Assembly (NCBI GenBank): GCA_003223215.1
Contig: QHYH01000137.1
Coordinates: 36,959-100,958 of the forward strand
Direction: 5' to 3'
Length of the DNA: 64,000 nucleotides
Origin: Acidobacteriota bacterium
GTDB lineage: Bacteria > Acidobacteriota > Terriglobia > Acidiferrales > UBA7541
The notes under the pieces are model-generated. The model was given only the letters and a program-made list of their open reading frames with translations. It did no database searches and was not told the origin of the DNA. A program made the position numbers and the translations under genes. This document shows positions 9,521 to 18,942 of this stretch, piece by piece (within the stretch, counting starts at the first letter, position 1; every line of letters starts with the position of its first letter).

Positions 9521-9997
9521 ATGCGAACAATGAACAGCGTCCTCCTCGTAGAAGACTTCGGGCCCTTCCGCGCGTTCGTGTCAACTTTGCTTCGGGAAAA
9601 GCCAGACGTCCAAGTCGTAAGTGAAGCCTCAGATGGGTTAGAGGCAGTTCGTCGCGCAAGAGAATTGCATCCCGATCTGATCCTCATGGACATTGGCCTG
9701 CCTGGACTGAACGGAATCGAGGCGGCACGCCGGATTCGAGAGCTAGCCCCCAGATCCAGAATCGTCTTCCTCACCCAGGAAGGCTCCTCCGAGGTAGTGG
9801 AAGAGGCGCTCAGCTCAGGTGCGCTAGGCTACTTCCACAAACCACGAGCTGCAAACGATCTATTCCCGGCCGTCGCCGCAGTCCTTGAAGGCAAACAATT
9901 TGTCAGTAACGGATTGATTGGCTCAAAAGAACCGATGATCACACTGCGCGCCCGAAATCACCGGCCATGCCTTCAGGAAACGCCGTGTCTCAGGTAG
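9521..9997 (+). CDS. single-domain response regulator (receiver only)
   Basis: A CheY-like phosphorylation-dependent switch. The receiver domain fills residues 5-125 with LLVEDF at strand 1 (acidic pocket Glu-Asp), the phospho-acceptor Asp in LILMDIGLPGLNG, a Thr in VFLTQEG, and Lys in YFHKPRA. About 35 basic residues follow with no recognisable output domain. The ATG is preceded by GAGGG. It converges with the large histidine kinase at 9990 and overlaps it by 8 nt at the 3' ends, so they are neighbours but not an operon. The receiver is close in sequence to the receiver of the MEDS protein at 53.4 kb. Its partner is unknown; the adjacent kinase is the obvious candidate. Confidence 0.85.
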   Translation: MRTMNSVLLVEDFGPFRAFVSTLLREKPDVQVVSEASDGLEAVRRARELHPDLILMDIGLPGLNGIEAARRIRELAPRSRIVFLTQEGSSEVVEEALSSGALGYFHKPRAANDLFPAVAAVLEGKQFVSNGLIGSKEPMITLRARNHRPCLQETPCLR

Positions 9998-12900
9998 TCC
10001 CGGGGTGCGCGGCCCTAGCGCCAAGGTTCAGCGGAACAGTGGCGCGAATTACGGTGCCGCGCCCCGGTTGGGCATCTATGAAAAGTTGTCCATGGACCAG
10101 TTTCAGACGTTCCTTCATGCTAGTGAGGCCCAAGCCGCTGCCCGTAATTGCTTGTTCGGGGTCAAAGCCAACTCCCGAATCGCGCACCGTCAGCTTAACC
10201 TCATCCGGTGCACCGTTGAGGCAAACCTCGAAGTGCCGCGACGCGCTATGCTTAACGGCGTTCTGGAGCCCTTCCTGCAAGACGCGAAACAGGCAAAGCG
10301 CGATCTCCGGAGGCAGCTTCCTCGAGATCTGATCGGTGTGAACCTGAATCTCTACTCCGTGCTCCGCGGATAGCTCTTTACAGAAACTCGCGGTTGCTGC
10401 CGCGATGCCCAGGTATTCCAGCTTTGAGGAGTGCAGGTGATGCGACAAGGCTTGCACGTCGCTCCCGAGACCTGAAAGAAGTTCACGTATCTCTTCGAGG
10501 CGTTGACTGGTTGCCGCAGCTGCCAGAGAAGAAAAGTCCTTTTGTAAGCGCTCCAGATTAACCGTGACCAAAGCAATTCGCTGATTGATGTCGTCATGAA
10601 GCTCTCGGGCGATCCACGCGCGCTCCTCTTCCTGGGCTTGGATCAATCTACGGCTGATGTTCGAAAGAGACTCTTGCGCCAGTTTGCGATCGGTGACGTC
10701 GATGCACGAACCGATGTATCCGGAAAAGGAATTATCCGGGTCAAATCTCGGCACTCCTCGATCAAAAATCCATCGATACTCACCATCATGTCGCCGGAGG
10801 CGATACTCCACCTCGAAAGGTTCGCGTCTCTCGAACGCACTTGCATAGGTTTGCATGCAATGTTGCAAATCCTCGGGGTGCACGCCCCCCGCCCACCCGT
10901 CTCCCAGTTCTGAGTGCAGTGGGCGGCCGGTGAAATTCAGCCAGGACTGATTGAAATAGGTGCAGAGCTTTCTCGGGCCGGACATCCAGATCATGACCGG
11001 AGCAGCGTTGGCGACATGGCGAAAGCGCTCTTCGCTTTCGCGCAAAGCGGCTTCGGCCTGCTGCCGCTCAGTGACATCCACAAGCACGGTAGTCGAATAC
11101 CGGAGGTTTCCGTCGGCGTCTTTCACTGATCCCGCATTGAGGAGCACGGTTCGCTTTTGCCCTTCTTTCGTGACTATGATCATCTCCTCGTCGTGCAGTG
11201 TTTCTGTTCTCTGCCACTTTTCAAGCAAATCAACCATGTTAGTGACGGACCCAAGAGCATAAATCGTGGACAAAGATTTCCCTATCAGTTCTTCTCTTAG
11301 GTAACCGAGAGCCTTGCAGGCTGCGGGATTGGCGTCCAAGATTTCGCCATCCGCCGAAGTCATAAAGCAGTATTCCGGCAAGGTGTCAAAAAACTGCCGG
11401 AATCGATGCTCGGAAGCTCGCTCCGCGTCTTCAGCCTGGTTAAGATCGGTCACATCCGAGAAGACAGAAAGGACACAAGGCTCACCGTTGCAACCGATTA
11501 TCTCCGAGGACCCCAAGGTTGTTCGGATCTGACCGTCTTTCCTGCGAACCCGAACCTCGACATTTCGGGCCGCGCCTTCAGCCAGAAGACGCTTCACGAA
11601 TTCCTTTCTTTGAACAGGATCGACCCAGAGGCTAATGTCCAAGGGACTTCGGCCAATCACTTCGTCGTGGCGCCACCCGGTCAGGTGCTCGTACGTTTCG
11701 TTGACTTCGACATAGCGATGATCCTGCAGCCTCGTAATGGCGATGGCTAGGGGGCTTTGATGAAAGACACTCGAAAACTTCCGCTCCGAGTTCTCGAGCG
11801 CCTCTTCCGCCCGTTTGCGCTCGGTGATATCAACCGCCATGCCGACCATACGCTTGGGCTCGCGGTTCCTCGCGTCTTCCAGCGTACCTCTTGAGACAAT
11901 CCAACGGACCGTGCCGTCAGGCCAAAGAATCCGGAACTCCTGAGCAAAGGGCTTGTGAGCTTGCCTCGCTTCCGCCACGGCGTCCGAGATTCGCTTCCGA
12001 TCAGCAGGGTACACATACCTATAGAACTCCTCGATGTCCCCGGCGAAGGTTTCGGACTTGATCCCAAACATCGTAGGTAAATCGCCAAACCAAGCCACCC
12101 GACTGGTCTTGACATCTAGGTCCCAGCCAACCGTTTTGCCATGCTCCATGGCCAAACGAAGCTGCTCGTTCGAACGAACCAGCTCCGCCTCGGTCTTTCT
12201 TCTCTTGGCTCGTTGCCTGAGAAGCGCGAAAATAATCAGGGCCTGAGCGAAAACAAGTATGACACTGGCGACAATGTATCGTCTGTAGATTTCCCAGAAG
12301 CTGAGCTCTCGATGGAGCACGACGCTACCGGGCGGCAGGTCGCTAACTTTCATCCCCCAGCGCTTTAGGGCTCGCCAATCAAACATGTAGGCGTGGTTGC
12401 TAACCACGACGGGAATATCCTCGGGCTTCTCGCCGTTGAGGACCCGCACAGCCATCTCTGCGGCGGCATGACCATCGTCGGCCCAATTCACCAGGTCGCC
12501 GCCCACAGTTCCTGCCCTAAGATCCACATCGTCCATGACAAAAACCGGGGCATTCGCCGCTGCGGCCACTAAGGGCACCGATTGAGCCGAATCAATAAAT
12601 CGTTCTCCCGCGGCATCTTGTGAGATTGCAGTGTGATAGACAATCGTATTGCTTGGCAGATGCCCAAGGCGCTCAAGCAGGACAGGCATCGTCAAGCCCG
12701 TAAGATACGTGAAATCAAGCTTCGATTCGTAGTTTTGGAAAGCCTGTTTTGCTACGCCTTCCCACGTTTCGTCGAACTTGCCCGCGCCACCCACGACCAC
12801 GACGTGCTTTGTTCCAGGCAACAAGTGCAGCGCAGCATTCAAAGTCTCCGCCGGGTGTAGCCTGCCCAAAACACCCGTGTAGTGCCTGCCGGAATTTAGC

Positions 12901-13406
12901 TGGCTCGGAATTTCCCCTAAAACTATGCAGAAAATGATCGGCGTATGTCTGATGAAGCTTTCTTGCGACTCGGCGATGAACTTGAGGGATGCCGATCCGG
13001 CCGCAATAATCACGTCGGGCTTGCGATCTGAATACTTTTGTATAAGCGACTCGCGAAACAGGCGCTGGGAAGCTTCGTCTGGAAAATACGTCAGTTGCAG
13101 ACTCTCTTGATACAACTCAATCTGGTAAGCCGAATTCCGTAGACCGCTCAAGATTGCTTGATCCACTTCCGAGAAACCAGGTGATGAGACGGTCCCAAGA
13201 TCATTGACAATCAGTACTCTCCGGCTCTGCTTGAGCTGCGCTCCCAGGCTCGAGACGAACAAGAGGCAGCCGAGCAGCATCAGCAGCATGGGTGCCCATG
13301 GCCAACATCCCTCAGGTTGCGTGCTCGATCGCCCGCGGCTCTGGCCAACCCGCCAGGTCCTTGGCTTTAGCGACTGACCCCTCCGGCAAAAGAAGCGTGC
13401 GGTCAT
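9990..13406 (-). CDS. sensor histidine kinase with periplasmic binding-like sensor, four PAS domains and NarX-type kinase
   Basis: The 1138-residue protein has, in order: a signal/anchor region (about 38-57), a periplasmic ABC-substrate-binding-like sensor (about 62-360, RRVLIVNDLG to IPVVVSNHAY, COG2984-like), a transmembrane helix (about 377-397), four consecutive PAS/PAC units (about 415-920; each ends in a DVT or DIT signature such as DITERKRAEEAL), a HisKA_3 dimerisation domain with the H-box IARELHDDINQRIAL (His near 940), and an HATPase domain with SGVGFD and GSGLGLTSMKERL. HisKA_3 kinases partner with NarL/FixJ regulators, so it may phosphorylate one of the NarL-type proteins in this window. 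The start at 13406 gives a long charged N-terminus; the ATG about 39 codons further in is an alternative. The divergent TonB receptor gene shares its upstream region. Confidence 0.88.
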   Translation of the reverse strand: MTARFFCRRGQSLKPRTWRVGQSRGRSSTQPEGCWPWAPMLLMLLGCLLFVSSLGAQLKQSRRVLIVNDLGTVSSPGFSEVDQAILSGLRNSAYQIELYQESLQLTYFPDEASQRLFRESLIQKYSDRKPDVIIAAGSASLKFIAESQESFIRHTPIIFCIVLGEIPSQLNSGRHYTGVLGRLHPAETLNAALHLLPGTKHVVVVGGAGKFDETWEGVAKQAFQNYESKLDFTYLTGLTMPVLLERLGHLPSNTIVYHTAISQDAAGERFIDSAQSVPLVAAAANAPVFVMDDVDLRAGTVGGDLVNWADDGHAAAEMAVRVLNGEKPEDIPVVVSNHAYMFDWRALKRWGMKVSDLPPGSVVLHRELSFWEIYRRYIVASVILVFAQALIIFALLRQRAKRRKTEAELVRSNEQLRLAMEHGKTVGWDLDVKTSRVAWFGDLPTMFGIKSETFAGDIEEFYRYVYPADRKRISDAVAEARQAHKPFAQEFRILWPDGTVRWIVSRGTLEDARNREPKRMVGMAVDITERKRAEEALENSERKFSSVFHQSPLAIAITRLQDHRYVEVNETYEHLTGWRHDEVIGRSPLDISLWVDPVQRKEFVKRLLAEGAARNVEVRVRRKDGQIRTTLGSSEIIGCNGEPCVLSVFSDVTDLNQAEDAERASEHRFRQFFDTLPEYCFMTSADGEILDANPAACKALGYLREELIGKSLSTIYALGSVTNMVDLLEKWQRTETLHDEEMIIVTKEGQKRTVLLNAGSVKDADGNLRYSTTVLVDVTERQQAEAALRESEERFRHVANAAPVMIWMSGPRKLCTYFNQSWLNFTGRPLHSELGDGWAGGVHPEDLQHCMQTYASAFERREPFEVEYRLRRHDGEYRWIFDRGVPRFDPDNSFSGYIGSCIDVTDRKLAQESLSNISRRLIQAQEEERAWIARELHDDINQRIALVTVNLERLQKDFSSLAAAATSQRLEEIRELLSGLGSDVQALSHHLHSSKLEYLGIAAATASFCKELSAEHGVEIQVHTDQISRKLPPEIALCLFRVLQEGLQNAVKHSASRHFEVCLNGAPDEVKLTVRDSGVGFDPEQAITGSGLGLTSMKERLKLVHGQLFIDAQPGRGTVIRATVPLNLGARAAHPGTT

Positions 13407-13475
13407 TCTGGTGGATATCCCGTGTGCCCAGCCCGGGAAGGCAAAAACTTCATGCCGTCCTAGGCCTGGCAGAAC

Positions 13476-13520
13476 CTGTCAAACTTGACAGGTCCCCATT
13501 CTTTGACAAGAATCTAAAAT
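13476..13520 (+). promoter_or_regulatory. envelope-regulon palindrome and -10, toward the TonB receptor
   Basis: CTGTCAAACTTGACAG (13476-13491) is a perfect inverted repeat that extends one base further on each side. The near-consensus -10 TAAAAT starts exactly 23 nt later (13515-13520). This is the clearest example of the motif-to-promoter spacing. No usable -10 lies at this distance on the kinase side. Confidence 0.8.
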
Positions 13521-13618
13521 CATGCCAATAAACGGAAGGTTATCATAACAGCTCAAGTAAAGGGCCGCCGTAGTGCCTCGTTCGATCGTGCCACGGCCTC
13601 TCTCAAGACTGGGGCCGG

Positions 13619-16600
13619 GTGCTCGCTGTGCTGAGCGTGTCCCCACGGCGATCTCCGCGCTGGTGGGTTGTGTTTGTCCTTAGCCTTGCATTGGCGGACG
13701 GCGTGTGCGCACAGACAGCCTCCACAGGCGCTGTGATTGGCGTCATCCTGGATCCTTCCGGGACTGTGGTTCCCGATGTGACCGCGAACCTGGTTGACCG
13801 TAAGACCGGTGAAGCGCTATCCGCGACTTCGGACGAGGATGGACGATTTGCATTCTTATTGCTGGCGCCAGGCAGATATGAGCTACGTGCGAGCAAGACT
13901 GACTTCCGGCCTCTGACCCTAAAGGACCTCCATGTCTACGTAACCGAGACGCTCCGGCTCGAGCTTCATCTGGAGCTGGCCACACGCTTCGAAAGCACCC
14001 AGGTGTCCTTGGATTCGCTTATGATTCGACTCGATTCATCTGCCTTAGGAAGAGTGTCGAACCAAGAGGCCGTTAGTAGTTTGCCCTTGGTCACGAGAAA
14101 TTTCACGCAGATCACCGGGCTATCTCCCGGTGTCAGCGTGGGTGTCTACAACGCCGGGGAATTGGGACTAGGCGGGATCGCTTTGTCGCAGATTGCCCCA
14201 TCGAACGACGGGGTCTACGTCCACGGAGCGCGCTCTTACGACAACAACTACCAATTGGACGGGATTAGTGTCAGTGACGTGCAGGGAAGTGCGGCGGGCA
14301 GCGGTGGTATCCCCATTCCGAACCCCGACAGTATTCAGGAGTTCAAGGTTCAGACGGCGCTATACGATGCCGGGTTTGGCCGCTACGGAGGTGCCCAGGT
14401 CAGCCTGATCACAAAAACGGGCGATAACGATTTTCACGGAACGGTTTTTGAGTTTCTGCGTAACGAGCTTCTCAACGCAAATGATTTCTTCTTGAAGCAA
14501 ACTAGCCAACCTCGTCCGATGCTCAAACAGAACCAGTTCGGATTTGCGCTCGGAGGGCCAATCCGTAAGGACAAATGGCTTTTTTTTGGGTCCTATCAGG
14601 GAACACGCCAGGTAAACGGTCTCGCTGCGGGTCAGTCCAGGACAGCTTGCACCGCAAGCTTGACCGAGCCCCCTCTGACCGATGATCGGTCGGCAAAGGC
14701 CCTCGGACGGCTTTTTGCCGGCATGAAAGGGGCCCTGGGAGGAGCCACCGTCGATCCAGATGGGTCAAACATCAACTCCTCGGCGCTGACTCTGTTGAAC
14801 CTGAAGCGACCCGACGGCACGTTTTTGATTCCTACTCCCCAAGCCGTGGATCCCTCAAAACCTTTTTTCAATCGAGGTTTCCTGGTTCTCTCCGATCCCT
14901 GCCATTTTGATGAAGACCAATTTTCAAGCAACCTTGACTACATCGTTCGCCCAAACAGCAAGCTCGCCGCCCGCTTCTTCTTCGCTGAGGACCAACAGAC
15001 TGTCACATTTCCCGGCAACGGGTTGAACCCGGCTGGCAATATCCCGGGGTTTTCGAGTCCCAGCGATTCTGGCTTTCGAGTTTTCTCGCTCGCCCACACA
15101 TACACGTTCCACAACGCTTGGCTTAATGAGGTACGCATCGGATACGTGCGCACGAGGACAGCAACTCAGGCGAACACCGCCTTCAGCTGGTCTGATATTG
15201 GCGTGGCGGAAGGCGAGATGAGCGGAAATAACCAATTGCCGAGCCTGGAGATCGTCGGTTCCGTTAGTATCGCTTCTGGATTTCCGCGATCCATCACGCA
15301 GAACAGTTTTGTTTTTGGCGACGATCTTAGCTTTGTTCGGGGAGGTCACACGCTTCGTTTCGGGGGTAGCATTACCAGATTGCAAGACAATGTCGATCTG
15401 GTCGGCTTGGGATCGCTTGTGCGGTTTCTCAGCTGGCCCGATTTTCTTTTGGGACTCAGCGCAGCCAGGAACGGCTCAGGCTTCAGCAATGTATTCGCTT
15501 CCTTCGATGACTTCGGCCTAACCACTCGGGAATACAGGGGCTGGGAGGGTACGGCGTTTGCACAAGACAACTATCGGGTCTCTAAATCCGTCACCTTAAA
15601 CATCGGCCTTCGTTACGAACGTCTGGGCCAGTTTGCCGACAAGCTCGGCAGAAATGCCAGTTTCGACATCGCCAAGGCTGATCCCAACCCTCCTCCAGCC
15701 GGCAGTGTTGCGGGGTATGTCGTTGCGTCGAACTTTTCGGGCGTCCTTCCCTCGGGCGTAACTGGCGTCAACAACAGGTTTGGCAATTATGCCAACGGAC
15801 AAAACACGCTTGCTCCGCGAGTTGGTTTTGCCTGGCAGATCTGGCCCAGTTCGGGTCGGTTGGTTCTTAGCGGCGGATACGGCACGTATTATTCTCGACC
15901 GACAGCACAAGCGTCTTACCAGAATGTCTTTGGCGCTCCGTTTTCCGAATTTCGTCTGATCGCCGGCGCGGCCAACGCCGACGCGACCTTTCAGGTTCCC
16001 TTCCAGCAACCTTTTCCAACTCCGGAGTCTTTCCCCTCGTTCCCTTCGTATTCTCCCACGACAAGCACGACGGTCTACAGTGTCGCTCCCGGCTTTCGGC
16101 CCTCGATGATTCAGCAATACTCATTCAATCTTCAAACCGAGTTACATCCCGGTTGGTTGTTGGAGGTCGGATACGTGGGAACTCGCGGCACCCATCTGCT
16201 TCGTCAGCGTTCCATGAATCAGGCGTTGCCGGCGTTAATGACGGATCCGATAAGGGGAGTAACAGCGGATACTGTCGCCAACATTCACCAGCGCGTCCCC
16301 ATTCTCGGTATCCCCCCAGATTCCCTTCTATTGATGGAAGCTGAGGGCAGCTCCTGGTACAACGGACTGGAGGCCAGCCTGACAAAGCGCTTAAGCCGCG
16401 GCTTACAGTTCTCAGCCGCGTATACTCTCTCCAAGACTTTGGACACCGATGGCGCGGATATCAATTCCACATCAACAGGAAATGCACTCACACTCGGTGA
16501 TCAAAACTCTCCGGGCCAACGCTGGGGACGAGCAAGCTTTGATCGCACCCACCGCTTCGTGTTCAGTGTACTCTGGAGACTCCCCAGTCCATCGAGCGGC

Positions 16601-17110
16601 TACAAACGTGCAGTTCTCGGTGCTTGGAACCTGGCCGCGGTAGCCACGGTTCAGTCTGGCAATGCACTCACCATCGCGTACACCAATCCAAACAACCTCT
16701 TTGGAATCAGCGAGGATCGCGCACAACTAACCGGCACGTGCACCAAGAGCCAATTGGTCTCCTCAGGACCGATGGGCGCGAAGCTGAACAGCTATTTTAA
16801 CAAGTCTTGCTTTACGACTCCGCCCATAATTGGCGCCGACGGCATCGGGACGGGCTTTGGCAATAGTGGGACCGGCATCGTGGACGGGCCAGGCCAGGCA
16901 AACTTCGATTTCGCCGTTACAAAAGCAATATTTGTGCCATGGCCCCGAGAAAAAAGCAGCGTTGAATTCCGTGCCGAGTTCTTCAACGCTTTCAACCACC
17001 CGCAGTTTGCGAATCCCGACACGAACTTCTCATCGGCGACCTTCGGCTTGATCAGCAGCACTTCTGTAAATCCTCGCGTCGGTCAGTTGGCTCTGCGCTT
17101 GAATTTCTAG
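13619..17110 (+). CDS. TonB-dependent receptor, Oar-like, with carboxypeptidase-regulatory-like domain
   Basis: Outer-membrane receptor of the large acidobacterial Oar-like family, probably for carbohydrate or peptide uptake. The 1163-residue protein starts at a GTG and has a signal peptide ending in VCAQ (about residue 32). A CarboxypepD_reg-like domain follows (about 35-115, GVILDPSGTVVPDVTANLVD and GRFAFLLLAPGRYELR). The plug domain spans about 125-290 (YQLDGISVSD, GGAQVSLITKTGDNDFHG). A long barrel then runs to the terminal LALRLNF with C-terminal Phe and a TAG stop. No canonical TonB box is obvious. It lies downstream of a palindrome site with a strong -10. It has no SusD-like partner, as is usual for this family. 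The ligand is unknown. Confidence 0.92.
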   Translation: MLAVLSVSPRRSPRWWVVFVLSLALADGVCAQTASTGAVIGVILDPSGTVVPDVTANLVDRKTGEALSATSDEDGRFAFLLLAPGRYELRASKTDFRPLTLKDLHVYVTETLRLELHLELATRFESTQVSLDSLMIRLDSSALGRVSNQEAVSSLPLVTRNFTQITGLSPGVSVGVYNAGELGLGGIALSQIAPSNDGVYVHGARSYDNNYQLDGISVSDVQGSAAGSGGIPIPNPDSIQEFKVQTALYDAGFGRYGGAQVSLITKTGDNDFHGTVFEFLRNELLNANDFFLKQTSQPRPMLKQNQFGFALGGPIRKDKWLFFGSYQGTRQVNGLAAGQSRTACTASLTEPPLTDDRSAKALGRLFAGMKGALGGATVDPDGSNINSSALTLLNLKRPDGTFLIPTPQAVDPSKPFFNRGFLVLSDPCHFDEDQFSSNLDYIVRPNSKLAARFFFAEDQQTVTFPGNGLNPAGNIPGFSSPSDSGFRVFSLAHTYTFHNAWLNEVRIGYVRTRTATQANTAFSWSDIGVAEGEMSGNNQLPSLEIVGSVSIASGFPRSITQNSFVFGDDLSFVRGGHTLRFGGSITRLQDNVDLVGLGSLVRFLSWPDFLLGLSAARNGSGFSNVFASFDDFGLTTREYRGWEGTAFAQDNYRVSKSVTLNIGLRYERLGQFADKLGRNASFDIAKADPNPPPAGSVAGYVVASNFSGVLPSGVTGVNNRFGNYANGQNTLAPRVGFAWQIWPSSGRLVLSGGYGTYYSRPTAQASYQNVFGAPFSEFRLIAGAANADATFQVPFQQPFPTPESFPSFPSYSPTTSTTVYSVAPGFRPSMIQQYSFNLQTELHPGWLLEVGYVGTRGTHLLRQRSMNQALPALMTDPIRGVTADTVANIHQRVPILGIPPDSLLLMEAEGSSWYNGLEASLTKRLSRGLQFSAAYTLSKTLDTDGADINSTSTGNALTLGDQNSPGQRWGRASFDRTHRFVFSVLWRLPSPSSGYKRAVLGAWNLAAVATVQSGNALTIAYTNPNNLFGISEDRAQLTGTCTKSQLVSSGPMGAKLNSYFNKSCFTTPPIIGADGIGTGFGNSGTGIVDGPGQANFDFAVTKAIFVPWPREKSSVEFRAEFFNAFNHPQFANPDTNFSSATFGLISSTSVNPRVGQLALRLNF

Positions 17111-17222
17111 AACGCAGTGCCCTTGTATCGTCAGTTTCGGAGCAGAGTTGCCGGTGCGCGACTCTTCTAACCGCAGCAGAAATGGCTCATGCCAGGCGAG
17201 CATAAACAGGCCACTAGCACCT

Positions 17223-17240
17223 CACCGGGCAGCCCCGGTG
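17223..17240. terminator. stem-loop between convergent genes
   Basis: CACCGGG and CCCGGTG form a 7-bp GC-rich stem with a 4-nt loop between the stops of the TonB receptor and the DUF4136 gene. No T-run follows on either strand, so a bidirectional terminator is only plausible. Confidence 0.4.
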
Positions 17241-17280
17241 CTCTCGTGCAATCAGGAGCACGACCAGCTTGAAGTGCATA

Positions 17281-17850
17281 CTACTTTTTCACTTCTGGCG
17301 GATACTTTTTAAGAAGTTTCGCGACGGCTTTGGTGATGTTCTTCTGTTTCTTCTCCGGCTTGGCTTTGGGATCTAATGTTTTCGTTGCCACCCCCCTCCA
17401 AACCAGCTGTTTTGCCGCAGGGTCGTACATGCTCACATCTAGCTGTCCAACATAAACCGTGGACGTTGAACCATAGGTCGTCGTGGAGGACATTCCACCA
17501 CCATACCCATACCATCCTCCTCCCCAACCAGGACCGTAGCCCCAACCCGTGTTATACGAGGTGTACTCTTTCTCCTGACCAAGGGCAGTTTGATAGCCGA
17601 CCAACACATCGGCGTTGTCCGAGTCCGTTTTCGTCATTCCTTTGGCAGCGAGCTCAGTGTCAATAGCGCTCGTTAACGCCTTTTGAGTGAGCTCATCGGG
17701 CAGGTCAGCGCCCTTGATGGGCACCCACTTGTAAGTTTTATATTTCGAAAAGTCCTTATCCTTGTCAAAGTCGTAGCGAACATCCTGGGCAACAGCCGGG
17801 GTTACGCTCGACAAGAACAGAGCAACCGTTAGAAGTGTTAACTTTTTCAT
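17281..17850 (-). CDS. DUF4136 family exported protein
   Basis: The ORF track starts at 17937, but the ATG at 17850 is preceded by AAGGAG at 6 nt and gives a clean signal peptide (MKKLTLLTVALFLSSVTPAVAQ), so I use that start (189 residues). The mature part opens with DVRYDFDKDKDFSKYKTYKW, the DUF4136 signature, then has a Gly/Tyr-rich middle and ends in LVWRGVATKTLDPKAKPEKK. DUF4136 proteins are envelope proteins, often lipoproteins, of unknown function; this one lacks a lipobox Cys. It follows the DUF2950 gene by 83 nt on the same strand and may be in its operon, although the gap carries a tandem repeat. A second DUF4136 gene lies at 28.3 kb. Confidence 0.85.
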   Translation of the reverse strand: MKKLTLLTVALFLSSVTPAVAQDVRYDFDKDKDFSKYKTYKWVPIKGADLPDELTQKALTSAIDTELAAKGMTKTDSDNADVLVGYQTALGQEKEYTSYNTGWGYGPGWGGGWYGYGGGMSSTTTYGSTSTVYVGQLDVSMYDPAAKQLVWRGVATKTLDPKAKPEKKQKNITKAVAKLLKKYPPEVKK

Positions 17851-17863
17851 GCTCCTTCTCCTT

Positions 17864-17897
17864 ATGAGAGATGTTACGAAATGAGAGATGTTACGAA
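17864..17897. repeat. tandem 17-bp direct repeat
   Basis: ATGAGAGATGTTACGAA occurs twice back to back (17864-17880, 17881-17897). The second copy continues into ATCTCT, making AGAGAT-N7-ATCTCT, a small inverted repeat followed by a T-rich run on the plus strand. It lies between the DUF2950 stop and the DUF4136 start. A related TGTTACGAATCTCT copy is at about 22195. Confidence 0.75.
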
Positions 17898-17933
17898 TCT
17901 CTTCTGTTTTGCCTACATACGGCGGGTAGCGCG

Positions 17934-18935
17934 TCACCAGTTGTCGCGGGTGGCGTGCCAGGTTTTGCCCGGGTCGTAGAGTTCCATATTCTTGAATAGG
18001 TTGAGAGTGTCCGGGCCCAGATCCTTCTCATAGACAATCCCCTCGTAGCTGACGATGAAGGTCTTCACTCCCGTTACGCGGTAGTCGGCCGGCGCGGCCG
18101 CTAGAGCAAAGCCTCCAATCATCGCGCCATTCACCACAAAGTCCATTCGGCCTAACGGCGCCGAGGGGCCCTGCCCTTTCAAAATCTTGAAATAGTAGCC
18201 GTGATAAGGATTGGCTTTGCTCGTGTAACCTTCCTCGAGCGCTTTGCCAACTTCCTCTCCAATGGGTCCACCTAAACTTCCATCTGCGTTTCGCCAAACC
18301 AGACCGTCCTGTTTTCCGGGAGAACTGATGATCCGCTGCGCGTACTGGTTCACCTCGCTACCATCATGCTTTTCGAGAGCGTAATCGTGTTGCGCTTCCA
18401 CGTAGCCGCGGCAGATCTGGATGGCATCCAGTTCGTTGGAGCCGATGCGCCGCAAAAGGATTTCCTCGCGGCCTTCATTGGTGTCGAAAAGCCACTTTCC
18501 GTTTCGCTTGACGATAGGAATGGGCAGCGGCCAATCGTCATTGCCAACCGAAACGGTGGCCCGTTTGGAATCTTGAGGGTCCGCACTAACCTCGGTCTTC
18601 TCGCGGGCCTTCGCCGCAAATGCGGCAGCCCTGTTTTTGTCTTGAACGGGGTCTTCTGACGACACCAGATCCTCGCCGTCTGCGCCGAGAATCTCTTTCA
18701 GAGCAGGCACGTCAAAGTTTCCGGCCGCCTGGATGAGAGCATCGGCAGCTTCTCTCGGCGTCGCGAACTGCTTTTGGGACGGCTGCGAGGATGGGGCCGG
18801 AGATTGTTTCGCTTGTGGCCGCGCTGCCGAAGGCGAAACCAGGAGGCCATAAGAGGCCGTGGCCATCATGGTGAGAAGCATGGCCCACGCGGTGCTTTTT
18901 GAACTTGGTCCGATCATGGGATTCCCTCCGCTCAT
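17934..18935 (-). CDS. DUF2950 family exported protein
   Basis: The ATG at 18935 lies 7 nt after the stop of the DUF3300 gene with AAGGA just upstream, and it removes an implausible 40-residue extension from the ORF-track start; this gives 333 residues. An N-terminal hydrophobic segment (STAWAMLLTMMATASYGLLV) is a signal peptide or anchor. The mature protein has the DUF2950 core, with FATPREAADALIQAA, GKWLFDTNEGREEILLRRIG and NPYHGYYFKILKGQG. The function is unknown. DUF2950 and DUF3300 genes are commonly adjacent in proteobacteria and acidobacteria, and the tight spacing here suggests translational coupling and a joint envelope role. Expression is probably driven by the palindrome site at 20271. 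Confidence 0.87.
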   Translation of the reverse strand: MSGGNPMIGPSSKSTAWAMLLTMMATASYGLLVSPSAARPQAKQSPAPSSQPSQKQFATPREAADALIQAAGNFDVPALKEILGADGEDLVSSEDPVQDKNRAAAFAAKAREKTEVSADPQDSKRATVSVGNDDWPLPIPIVKRNGKWLFDTNEGREEILLRRIGSNELDAIQICRGYVEAQHDYALEKHDGSEVNQYAQRIISSPGKQDGLVWRNADGSLGGPIGEEVGKALEEGYTSKANPYHGYYFKILKGQGPSAPLGRMDFVVNGAMIGGFALAAAPADYRVTGVKTFIVSYEGIVYEKDLGPDTLNLFKNMELYDPGKTWHATRDNW

Positions 18936-18942
18936 GGCTTCC

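Noticed and set aside
13485-13520. TTGACA sequences inside or beside the palindromes as ordinary sigma-70 -35 boxes
   Set aside because: The distance from the TGACAG half to the -10 is 23-24 nt, far from the usual 17, and it is constant across sites, so an activator site fits better.
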